From contig JBMOLK010000128.1 in assembly GCA_049325575.1 (NCBI GenBank), positions 1-64,000 of the forward strand: DNA of 64,000 nucleotides. Reading direction: 5' to 3'. Positions 8,312 to 15,244 of this stretch are shown one piece after another. Positions within the stretch are counted from its first letter, which is position 1, and each line of letters begins with the position of its first letter. The stretch comes from JBMOLK01 sp049325575. Lineage in GTDB: Bacteria > Bacillota > Clostridia > Acetivibrionales > Acetivibrionaceae. A program made the translations under genes and the position numbers. The notes under the pieces were generated by a model. The model did no database searches. It was not told the DNA's origin and saw only the letters and a program-made list of their open reading frames with translations.

Positions 8312-8791
8312 ATGAAAAGTAAGTTGAGTATTATTCTTACTACTTTTTTCTGTCTGATTTCTTTATTGGTTGGACAAGTTTATGCATTTGAAAACAACTT
8401 GCAATCCTACTCTGATTTCAGCCTTTTGAGTAGCAAAGCAGCACTGTCGGGAGGGCGTGTTGTGTACTTAAGGGATGATGGAACAGTTGCTGCATGGGGT
8501 AGAAATGACTTTGGGCAGTGCAATGCACCTGCAGGTTTGAGTGGAGTTAAGTCTATTGTGGCAAGCGCATGGGAGACCCTTGCCCTAAAAACGGATGGAA
8601 CAGTGGTGGAGTGGGGGATGAAAAACCTTGCAAGCAACCAGGTATATATGCCGGCAGGGCTAACCAATGTTAAGGCTGTATTTGCAGGCTACTACAATAC
8701 AGCGGCATTAAAGGAAGACGGTACGCTTGTTGTATGGGGAGACAACTACTATGGACAATGCAATATTCCAGGTAACCTATACACAAGATAA
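8312..8791 (+). CDS. Secreted RCC1-repeat protein, apparently truncated
   Basis: A 159-residue protein with a signal peptide (MKSKLSIILTTFFCLISLL, cleavage probably after VYA). Two and a half RCC1/beta-propeller repeats follow, each centred on DGTV(A/V)xWG and PAGL(S/T)xVK. A closed RCC1 propeller normally needs seven blades. Here the last repeat breaks off after GQCNIP into GNLYTR and a stop, so this is either a remnant or a subunit that must oligomerise. The ATG follows a run of six G residues at good spacing. Related long RCC1-repeat proteins are common in cluster III clostridia as surface proteins. Function is unknown. Confidence 0.75.
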   Translation: MKSKLSIILTTFFCLISLLVGQVYAFENNLQSYSDFSLLSSKAALSGGRVVYLRDDGTVAAWGRNDFGQCNAPAGLSGVKSIVASAWETLALKTDGTVVEWGMKNLASNQVYMPAGLTNVKAVFAGYYNTAALKEDGTLVVWGDNYYGQCNIPGNLYTR

Positions 8792-8838
8792 GTAATGTAA
8801 AGGGTTATAGAGAACATTACTTATACGGTTTATATAAT

Positions 8839-8873
8839 ATAAGGGCTGAGAAGATTTTCTTTTCAGCCCTTAT
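8839..8873. terminator. Bidirectional terminator
   Basis: A 14-bp hairpin (ATAAGGGCTGAGAA and TTTTCAGCCCTTAT, one G-U pair) with a seven-base loop lies between the convergent RCC1 and CotF-type genes. T-rich tracts are present on both sides. Confidence 0.85.
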
Positions 8874-8893
8874 CATCTTAACTAGGTGTAATG

Positions 8894-9256
8894 CTACTGC
8901 TTATAGGGGAGCTGTGTCTTGTAATTATTAAATACGTCAAATGTATCCTGAATTTGAGGGGTGGTAGCAACATCAGCCTGGTACTCTCCCAGGTTAAACA
9001 TTTCATTGAAAAAGCCTGTATGTGCCCCTTGTATTTTATTGCGGTTATCAATTAACAAATTGCGAAGATCATCATTTATTATTTCGTTAATGGCAATTTG
9101 GTAATTGACAAGGATATGTTTCTGATCCAATAAAATGTCGTTTAGCCTGTCTCTTAAATTGATATTTGGGTCTTTTACTTTTGGTAGTTCCCCGGAAACC
9201 TGCTTACCAATTTTCTGTACTCCAATTTTTGTGGTTACGATTGACTGTGTATCCAT
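8894..9256 (-). CDS. CotF-family spore coat protein
   Basis: A 120-residue helical protein with the pattern of the CotF/YhcQ coat family: a conserved LNDILLDQKHILVNYQIAINE helix region, then MFNLGEYQ and a C-terminal YKTQLPY that parallels the QFPY ending of CotF. The family contributes to the spore coat and has a ferritin-like four-helix appearance. Its ATG overlaps the stop of the upstream 72-codon gene by one base (TAATG), so the two are translationally coupled. Expression is expected in the mother cell during sporulation, although no clear sigma-E or sigma-K promoter was found. Confidence 0.85.
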   Translation of the reverse strand: MDTQSIVTTKIGVQKIGKQVSGELPKVKDPNINLRDRLNDILLDQKHILVNYQIAINEIINDDLRNLLIDNRNKIQGAHTGFFNEMFNLGEYQADVATTPQIQDTFDVFNNYKTQLPYKQ

Positions 9257-9474
9257 TAGTGTGCCTGACCTCCTTGCTTCTTGACTATTTGATCAACATA
9301 GCTTAAAAGGCTTAAGTAGTTTTGTTGATGCATCAGTGCAGTATCGAAGAATATTTTTTGGTTTGAAGGATCTGTCTCCTGGTTTGCATATTGGAAGCAT
9401 TTTTTAGTATTAAGCAATTCCCAGGAAAGTATATCTCTTACATAGTTTACTTCCTTTGTAGAAAGATTTTGCAT
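9256..9474 (-). CDS. Small CotF-associated coat-like protein
   Basis: A 72-residue, mostly helical protein (STKEVNYVRDILSWELLNTK; later DTALMHQQNYLSLLSYVDQI). The E...K and H..HY spacing recalls short ferritin-like or coat proteins encoded beside CotF homologues in clostridia. It is coupled to the downstream CotF-type gene by a one-base stop/start overlap, which argues for equimolar synthesis and a shared complex. An AGGAGG ribosome site precedes the ATG. The family call is by analogy and genome context. Confidence 0.75.
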   Translation of the reverse strand: MQNLSTKEVNYVRDILSWELLNTKKCFQYANQETDPSNQKIFFDTALMHQQNYLSLLSYVDQIVKKQGGQAH

Positions 9475-9561
9475 ATAAAACCTCCTGATATAAGATATTC
9501 AGAATTAATATTTGCAAAAAACCTATAATTATTTATAAAAATTCTACTGATGCCATACAAT

Positions 9562-10851
9562 TTACTGGAATGCAATCGGGATTTTTTCAAATGTTGGTAC
9601 ATGGGGCAAGTTTCCGTCCTTAGGCCTGAAAAATACTTCCAGATTAAGTTTATTTGGCTCAAAAATAATTATTTGTTGGGTTCTGGTATTATAAAGATCC
9701 CCTGCAGTCTGCTCGCCGGGTTTTTTACCCTTATGAAAGGAAGCTATTGTTCTTAGCTCATCAAGAGTTACACTATCCCCCTTGGATAAAAGCTCGCTCT
9801 TTATACTAGCAAATCTTGAGGTGTTGGATATTGAAGAAGAGTGGTTATCCAGGTTACCTTTCAGTAGAAAAGAATTTACACAACCTATGGAACCGCTTAT
9901 ATCCCAGACTATGTTGCCGTTTAATTCCGACTGCTCTGTCCTTACTTCTCTAATACAGTTTTCCCCTGAGCTTATATTATTCTCAAGAACCTTACCTGTA
10001 CTTGGATTACAGAGAAAAATCAGATGGCTAAATGTATACTGCCTGTCTGGTGATTTTATATAGTTGGCGACTTCATCAATAGTTTCATAATTTTCCAGTG
10101 CATATCTTAGATCCAAGGGGTATGAGTATTTGGACGCGGAAGAATAAGTTTTACCGGTAGATGAATCCAATATTGCACCAAATACTTTGTCGTCATTAAG
10201 ACCAGATATGCAACCCATATATCCCAAATAACCTATAGTACAAATTGATTTGGACTTGTTCTTAAATGTTACTACAGATTGAACTTTAGTAATCTGGTTT
10301 TGTGATCCCCCATGCCAATCGAGGATTCTTGCGGAAATATTTTTTTGTGTTTGTGACCTTTGCCCAAATACACTTAGTGCAGAACATTGTGCAAGTCTAG
10401 CAACATCAGGAAGTAAATTTAGCATATACATTTCATCTGTAGAAAGCTTCCCGTCACCTCTAATATTCTGGTCTAAACCTGAAAGCTTTGACGCTATTCC
10501 GTCTATTTCATCACAATAATCTTTATTAACTTGCGGCTTTATATCATTTACTCTTGAAATAAACGTGTTATAAACTGAATCAGATTGAGTTATTTCAGCT
10601 AAGTAAGAGTCAAAAAGAAACTCGTAATCAGGAACAGCCTGAAGTATTTTCACACCATATTCTTCTCCAATAGCACGATGAGAAAAGCTATCTTTAAAGT
10701 TAAGAATGACTTCGAAGTGACTTCCCTTATTTGTAATTGATACATTCTCTTTATGAGTTATTGATGTACTCTTATCTGTGCTCTTATCTATACATCCGTT
10801 GAAAATCATTAATGCGGCAGCAATTATTGACAGTAGTATTCTTTTGTTCAC
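9562..10851 (-). CDS. Lipoprotein with a C45-type autoproteolytic acyltransferase/hydrolase domain
   Basis: A 429-residue predicted lipoprotein with lipobox IFNGC at about residues 16-20. The central domain looks like the NTN-hydrolase C45 family (acyl-CoA:6-aminopenicillanate acyltransferase and phospholipase-B-like). QCSALSVFG could supply the N-terminal nucleophile cysteine after self-cleavage, followed by ARILDW and IGYLGYMGCISGLNDDKV, which parallel the RN.DW and GfxGxxxGmN motifs. Members cut or transfer acyl groups on amides, but the substrate here is not predictable. The start is taken as GTG at 10851 because GGGGG lies eight bases upstream; the in-frame ATG at 10866 lacks a ribosome site. 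Being extracytoplasmic, it could act on cell-wall or peptide amides. Confidence 0.75.
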   Translation of the reverse strand: MNKRILLSIIAAALMIFNGCIDKSTDKSTSITHKENVSITNKGSHFEVILNFKDSFSHRAIGEEYGVKILQAVPDYEFLFDSYLAEITQSDSVYNTFISRVNDIKPQVNKDYCDEIDGIASKLSGLDQNIRGDGKLSTDEMYMLNLLPDVARLAQCSALSVFGQRSQTQKNISARILDWHGGSQNQITKVQSVVTFKNKSKSICTIGYLGYMGCISGLNDDKVFGAILDSSTGKTYSSASKYSYPLDLRYALENYETIDEVANYIKSPDRQYTFSHLIFLCNPSTGKVLENNISSGENCIREVRTEQSELNGNIVWDISGSIGCVNSFLLKGNLDNHSSSISNTSRFASIKSELLSKGDSVTLDELRTIASFHKGKKPGEQTAGDLYNTRTQQIIIFEPNKLNLEVFFRPKDGNLPHVPTFEKIPIAFQ

Positions 10852-11119
10852 AACATATACCCCCATTTTACGTTTTTTTAACAGTATAATTGTAATATGG
10901 AAAGATATAATTGTAAATGCTGGAATTCTTTTTCTGGCTTATATACTGGAAGGGATAATATTGCTCATTGCTATAACGAAACTGACAGCTTCATTTTTTG
11001 ATGATAATACGGTATTATTGCTATATTTAATAAGTAATAGATAAGGACGTTTTAAAGGTTTGATTTTTATCTGATTGTAGTATCAGGTGAATGAATACTG
11101 TCCAGAAAGGGTGGAATAA

Positions 11120-12391
11120 ATGAGTTCATGGAGAATAGAAACAAAATGCCTCCAGGAGGGATATAAGCCGCAAAATGGAGAGCCACGCGTATTGCCTATA
11201 GTCCAAAGTACTACATATAAGTACGATTCAACTGAACATGTAGCAAAGCTTTTTGATCTTGAAGAGCCCGGTCACATGTATTCGAGGATAAGTAATCCTA
11301 CTGTTGAGTGTGTTGAGAATAAAATAGCTGCGCTTGAGAATGGTACCGGAGCCTTGTGCACGTCATCAGGTCAATCAGCATCCCTAATTGCAATTATGAA
11401 TATCTGTGAGTGCGGTGACCATTTTGTATCGTCCAGCACAATTTATGGGGGAACATATAATCTCTTTGCTATAACAATGAAAAAGATGGGCATAGAGGTG
11501 ACTTTTGTAGACCCGGACAGTCCGGCAGAGGAAATTCAAAAAGCTTTCAGACCCAATACCAGGGCTCTTTTTGGGGAAACAATTGCAAACCCTAAGATAA
11601 GTGTATTGGATATTGAGAAGTTCGCTGGAATAGCTCACAAAAACGGTGTACCCTTAATTATTGATAATACTTTTGCTACCCCCGTATTATGCAGGCCAAT
11701 TGAATGTGGAGCAGATGTTGTTATCCACTCAACGACCAAGTATATGGATGGGCATGCTGTAAGTGTTGGTGGAGTTATAGTTGACTCCGGGAGATTTGAC
11801 TGGAAGAACGGAAAATATCCTGCATTTACACAGCCGGACCCTTCATATCATGGTGTGGTTTATGCAGAGGACTTTGGAAATCTTGCCTACATTTCAAAGG
11901 CCAGGGTACAGTATATGAGGGACATAGGCAACTGCATGAGCCCGATGAATGCTTTCCTAACAAATATAGGTCTCGAGACTCTTCACTTAAGGATGGAAAG
12001 GCATTCAAAAAATGCTTTGGAAGTGGCCAGGTATCTTGAGAATTGTGACAAGATTCATTCGGTTAACTATCCTGCATTGTCCGAAAATAAATATTTTGAC
12101 TTATCTAAAAAATACTTACCTAATGGATGCAGTGGAGTTGTTTCTTTTAGAATTAAAGGGGGCAGGGAAGCTGCTATAAGATTTATGGACAGTCTAAAGC
12201 TTGCTTCAATTGTTGTACATGTCGCAGATGCAAGAACTGCAGTCCTGCATCCAGCAAGTTCTACCCATCGCCAACTGTCTGATGAACAGTTGATAAAGGC
12301 TGGTATTGAGCCGGACTTGATACGTTTGTCCGTAGGTATAGAGCATATAGACGATATTCTTGAGGATATAACACAAGCTTTAAATTTTTAG
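11120..12391 (+). CDS. metY: O-acetylhomoserine sulfhydrylase / Cys-Met PLP enzyme
   Basis: A 423-residue Cys/Met-metabolism PLP enzyme. The cofactor lysine is in VIHSTTKYMDGH, with the family's YSRISNPT, QSASLIAI and SSTHRQL segments. Its length and the GGVIVDSGRFDW region suit O-acetylhomoserine (thiol)lyase, which makes homocysteine from O-acetylhomoserine and sulfide. Methionine gamma-lyase is the alternative, and separating the two needs phylogeny. A GGGTGG ribosome site precedes the ATG. The gene stands alone and ends at a strong terminator. The 75-base leader is too short for a SAM-I riboswitch and none is seen. Confidence 0.88.
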   Translation: MSSWRIETKCLQEGYKPQNGEPRVLPIVQSTTYKYDSTEHVAKLFDLEEPGHMYSRISNPTVECVENKIAALENGTGALCTSSGQSASLIAIMNICECGDHFVSSSTIYGGTYNLFAITMKKMGIEVTFVDPDSPAEEIQKAFRPNTRALFGETIANPKISVLDIEKFAGIAHKNGVPLIIDNTFATPVLCRPIECGADVVIHSTTKYMDGHAVSVGGVIVDSGRFDWKNGKYPAFTQPDPSYHGVVYAEDFGNLAYISKARVQYMRDIGNCMSPMNAFLTNIGLETLHLRMERHSKNALEVARYLENCDKIHSVNYPALSENKYFDLSKKYLPNGCSGVVSFRIKGGREAAIRFMDSLKLASIVVHVADARTAVLHPASSTHRQLSDEQLIKAGIEPDLIRLSVGIEHIDDILEDITQALNF

Positions 12392-12431
12392 TGCTTAATA
12401 ATGTAATTAATTTCTTATAAGATGCTGTTAT

Positions 12432-12455
12432 AGCCCGGGTAACCCGGGCTTTTTT
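12432..12455 (+). terminator. Strong intrinsic terminator after the sulfhydrylase gene
   Basis: GC-only arms AGCCCGGG and CCCGGGCT with a three-base loop run into six T residues. Confidence 0.92.
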
Positions 12456-12555
12456 ACATCCAGTTTTGATTGTATTAACCCATCTCTTTAACACCTTCCT
12501 TTAATAATAATATCAATTTATTATTTATAAGTTAAAATTTTTTTAAATAGGAGTA

Positions 12556-12583
12556 ACACTTTTTATAGAGTTAACATAACATA
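12556..12583 (+). promoter_or_regulatory. Sigma-K-like promoter of the Gly-rich gene
   Basis: An AC dinucleotide (12556-12557) lies 17 bases before CATAACATA (12575-12583), matching the sigma-K pattern AC-N16-17-CATANNNTA. The same arrangement, with the same AGTAACA context, occurs before the next coat-like gene. Confidence 0.6.
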
Positions 12584-12631
12584 AATAAGGAAAAAGTTTT
12601 TCTTAAGGTAAAGGGAAAGGAGTGCTTTGTA

Positions 12632-13090
12632 ATGGCTGATGGATTTGGCGGCGGATTTGGCGGCGGCGCTTTTACCGGTGGAAATTTTGCTGCTCTACTG
12701 GCTAACTATATTGGTGAAACAGTCACTATCTTTACAAGCAGCGGTGGTCAATCCGGTGCAGGTTTTACAGGAGTTGTTCTTGCTGTAAATGAGTGCTTTG
12801 TACGATTAATTACAAGGATAGGGCCTCCTCCGGGATGTTCACTTGGTAACGCTTGCAGCAACTTTAATGTTGGATATGGCGCAGGATATGCAGGTGCAGG
12901 CGCCGGAGTTGGAGCAGGTGGCTATGGCGCAGGCTACGGTGCAGGAGTAGTTCCGGGTCCGGTACTTCCGGCAAGTGAAAATGGTGCTTTAACTGCAGGA
13001 GGATGGAACGGTTACCCTGTATATACAGTCGGTTCTGTAACAGATATTCCTATTGCAGCAATTGTATCCTTTGTACACAATGCTGTATAG
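12632..13090 (+). CDS. Gly-rich spore-envelope-type protein with an LSm-like (DUF2642-like) core
   Basis: A 152-residue protein with three parts. The start is FGGGFGGG-rich. The core has an LSm/DUF2642-like strand pattern (YIGETVTIFTSSGG, GFTGVVLAVNECFVRLIT), with its last strands at the C-terminus (DIPIAAIVSFVHNAV). The middle insert (residues ~85-115) is made of GAGYGAG repeats with two nearby cysteines. Such proteins are common in spore-forming clostridia and are probably coat or exosporium components; this is inference. Support comes from the sigma-K-like promoter and from the Gly/Tyr-rich neighbour with the same promoter type. A GGAAAGGAG ribosome site precedes the ATG and a hairpin follows the stop. 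Confidence 0.8.
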   Translation: MADGFGGGFGGGAFTGGNFAALLANYIGETVTIFTSSGGQSGAGFTGVVLAVNECFVRLITRIGPPPGCSLGNACSNFNVGYGAGYAGAGAGVGAGGYGAGYGAGVVPGPVLPASENGALTAGGWNGYPVYTVGSVTDIPIAAIVSFVHNAV

Positions 13091-13126
13091 ATAAAGGGGT
13101 TAGAGAACTTAGTACATGTTTTATGG

Positions 13127-13164
13127 AGCTGGGTCGTAGGTATTTTTATACTTACGACCCAGCT
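13127..13164 (+). terminator. Hairpin terminator after the Gly-rich gene
   Basis: A 17-bp stem (AGCTGGGTCGTAGGTAT with one G-U pair to its partner arm) and a TTTT loop. Only a mixed T-rich tail follows. Confidence 0.8.
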
Positions 13165-13215
13165 TTACCTTTATCAGAATTATAACAGGCACTGGCACCA
13201 GGAAATTTGGCAGTA

Positions 13216-13243
13216 ACATTATTAAATATGAAAACATAGTATA
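13216..13243 (+). promoter_or_regulatory. Sigma-K-like promoter of the Gly/Tyr-rich gene
   Basis: AC at 13216-13217, a 17-base spacer, then CATAGTATA at 13235-13243 match AC-N16-17-CATANNNTA. The context AGTAACA is shared with the promoter at 12556. Confidence 0.6.
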
Positions 13244-13272
13244 TTATGTAAACGATATTTGGAGGTGATACT

Positions 13273-13551
13273 ATGGATTCAAGATATCTTCCCTACTACG
13301 GCGGTCTTTATGATGGAGCATTACAGCCAGCGCTTTACTCCTACTTAAGCGGCGGTTATCCGTTTGGATGGTATGGTTCAGGATATGGTACCGGTTATGG
13401 CGGCTATGGCGGATACGGTGGGTATGGTACCGGCTATGGTTATGGATTCCCATATGGTGGATACAGTGGCTATGGATATCCTTTTGGTGCTTATGGCGGC
13501 TATGGAGGAGCAGGTTATGGTGGCGGCTATGGGTATGGATATGGCTACTAG
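13273..13551 (+). CDS. Gly/Tyr-rich low-complexity protein, probable spore surface
   Basis: A 92-residue protein beginning MDSRYLPYYGGLYDG. From about residue 30 onward it is almost entirely G, Y, F and P in GYG/GGYG units. There is no signal peptide. Gly/Tyr-rich proteins of this type are found in spore coats, where tyrosines can be cross-linked oxidatively. That fits the sigma-K-like promoter and the neighbouring Gly-rich gene, but no homologue is named. GGAGGTGAT precedes the ATG. Reading frames on the same strand shifted by one or two bases are artefacts of the repeat. Confidence 0.78.
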   Translation: MDSRYLPYYGGLYDGALQPALYSYLSGGYPFGWYGSGYGTGYGGYGGYGGYGTGYGYGFPYGGYSGYGYPFGAYGGYGGAGYGGGYGYGYGY

Positions 13552-13594
13552 GTTATAGAAATAACAAAGCAGTATTTGTAGAAAACGCTAACTC

Positions 13595-13619
13595 AAAGAC
13601 CCGGATATTCCGGGTCTTT
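13595..13619. terminator. Bidirectional terminator
   Basis: A perfect 11-bp stem (AAAGACCCGGA and TCCGGGTCTTT) with a TAT loop lies between convergent genes. Confidence 0.88.
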
Positions 13620-13630
13620 GCTATTTAATA

Positions 13631-14011
13631 TTAATGTGTTGTATCTGACTCAATTTCATGCTGTAGGATTTCATTTATACGCTTCTCTATTCTATCAAGG
13701 TCTAAGTCAACTTCTTTTTTCATACTCCTTCTAAGCATAGGACCAATCTTTTGTATATCATCGCGGATATCACGCAAGAGTTCTAATGCTGCAGCAGCCT
13801 CCAATTCTTCCTGTGGAACTTCAACCATATTTGCAAGAATGGAGTTTTCAGTTCTTGAAGCGATAACCGGGTTTTTTATATCTTCTATATATACAAGGGT
13901 TCTTCTACCGGGACCCCGCTCATCTTCTATCGGTTCAAGACTAACAATCTTATCTGACCGGACGAACTTTCCATATCCTAGAGGAACCATAATGTTTTCT
14001 CTGACATCCAT
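13631..14011 (-). CDS. RemA-like (DUF370-like) small regulatory protein
   Basis: A 126-residue protein. Its first ~65 residues resemble RemA/DUF370, a small DNA-binding regulator of matrix and osmotic genes in Bacillus. Visible are GYGKFVRSDKIVSLEPIE, GRRTLVYIED and ASRTENSILANM, echoing the RIVAI, GRKT and vilS..ET.. blocks. The C-terminal half is a charged helical stretch that plain RemA lacks. The ATG at 14011 has AAGGGTG six bases upstream; the in-frame GTG at 14020 lies on that site. The function is inferred from weak similarity only. It ends at the shared terminator with the Gly/Tyr-rich gene. Confidence 0.65.
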   Translation of the reverse strand: MDVRENIMVPLGYGKFVRSDKIVSLEPIEDERGPGRRTLVYIEDIKNPVIASRTENSILANMVEVPQEELEAAAALELLRDIRDDIQKIGPMLRRSMKKEVDLDLDRIEKRINEILQHEIESDTTH

Positions 14012-14125
14012 ACCAATCACCCTTAATAAATTTATATGACTGCAATAAGTAAATATAGTGTATGAGTTTTTTAGAAAGTATATACAATGTTATTATTGGA
14101 AGTTATGTATTCCAGCTTTGTCGAG

Positions 14126-14154
14126 TTGTAAAAGCTGTATCTTTCTTGTATAAT
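14126..14154 (+). promoter_or_regulatory. Sigma-A-type promoter of the EamA gene
   Basis: TTGTAA (14126-14131), a 17-base spacer and a perfect TATAAT (14149-14154) lie about 100 bases before the transporter start. Confidence 0.7.
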
Positions 14155-14255
14155 ACTATTATATCGTTATATAGAGCAGCATGTTCCAGTGCCTTGTGAG
14201 ATAGTTAATTTCCGGAGTCAACTAAAAAAGTATCATAGAAAGAGTGGCAGTTTAC

Positions 14256-15140
14256 ATGTCAAGACAAATTAAAGCAGATATTCTGCTGCTTATAATAACA
14301 GTCATATGGGGATCATCGTTTGCCTTAATGAAAAATGTGCTTGAACATATACCTTCATTTGCATATTTGTCATTAAGGTTTATTATTGCAGCAGCCGTGT
14401 TATCACTGGTTTTTATGAGAAAGTTCAGACTGGTTAACAGAAAGGCTCTAATATATGGTTTCATATTGGGATTTATGTTATTTTGCGGCATGGCTTTACA
14501 GGTAACCGGACTTTATTATACTACTGCTTCAAACTCTGCTTTTATAACCGGATTAAATGTTATGATGGTCCCTGTTATATCAGCGGTATTCCTTCGTAAG
14601 AAACCCGATTTAAATTCTACTGCAGGAGTTATTCTAGCTTTTCTGGGATTATTTTTCCTATCCGGCGGACTAGACTCCCGTCTTAATATCGGAGATCTTT
14701 TAACTCTTCTTTGTGCAGTTTGCTTTGCATTGCAGATAATATTTATCGACAAGTTTACCGGGGATCAGGATGCGGCTTTATTGGCGGTACTGCAGGTAGG
14801 GTTTGCAGCAGTCCTTTATTCCTTTGTATGGATAGGAGTAGACTTTACACCCGTTAGATTTAATCCAACAGTAGTTATAACTCTAATCATAACAGGAGTT
14901 CTGGGAACTGCTCTTGCGTATGCAGGTCAGACTATTGTCCAGAGGTTTACTTCGCCTACCAGAACAGCTTTGATATTCACTGCAGAGCCGGTATTTGGTG
15001 CAGTATTTGCTCTGATTATTCCCAATTCCCTTGGAATCACCGAGACATTGCAGCAAAATACAATAGTTGGATGTATCCTGATACTGTCAGGTATGCTGGT
15101 GTCTGAAGTTAAGCCCATGGGTAGAAAATCCGGGATTTAA
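14256..15140 (+). CDS. EamA-family (DMT) transporter
   Basis: A 294-residue membrane protein with ten hydrophobic segments in two five-helix EamA repeats. The first begins LLLIITVIWGSSFALMKN, the canonical EamA opening. The second half carries the matching VLGTALAYAGQTIVQRF...ALIFTAEPVFGAVFAL signature. DMT transporters of this type export amino acids or other small metabolites, and the substrate cannot be read from sequence. The ATG at 14256 is preferred over the GTG at 14244; the ribosome site is weak either way. A clear sigma-A promoter lies upstream, and the CO dehydrogenase gene follows after about 100 bases. Confidence 0.9.
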   Translation: MSRQIKADILLLIITVIWGSSFALMKNVLEHIPSFAYLSLRFIIAAAVLSLVFMRKFRLVNRKALIYGFILGFMLFCGMALQVTGLYYTTASNSAFITGLNVMMVPVISAVFLRKKPDLNSTAGVILAFLGLFFLSGGLDSRLNIGDLLTLLCAVCFALQIIFIDKFTGDQDAALLAVLQVGFAAVLYSFVWIGVDFTPVRFNPTVVITLIITGVLGTALAYAGQTIVQRFTSPTRTALIFTAEPVFGAVFALIIPNSLGITETLQQNTIVGCILILSGMLVSEVKPMGRKSGI

Positions 15141-15244
15141 GTCTCTGAAAGCAAAACACCCTATTTGAAAAATGCACCGATTGTACATATTTAGGTCTAC
15201 AGCAGCAAAACCTATAATTGAAAATTAATTATAGGAGGCTTTAT

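Noticed and set aside
10778..11044. Hydrophobic plus-strand frame overlapping the start of the C45-type lipoprotein gene
   Set aside because: No ribosome site, and it overlaps the coding start of a supported gene; the hydrophobicity follows from AT-rich sequence.
11045..11119. SAM or S-box riboswitch before the sulfhydrylase gene
   Set aside because: The leader is only 75 bases and has none of the conserved SAM-I elements.
13364..13628. Shifted frames over the Gly/Tyr-rich gene
   Set aside because: Products such as Met/Asp-rich or Trp/Leu-rich repeats are by-products of the GGNTAYGGN repeat; only the frame at 13273 has a ribosome site and promoter.
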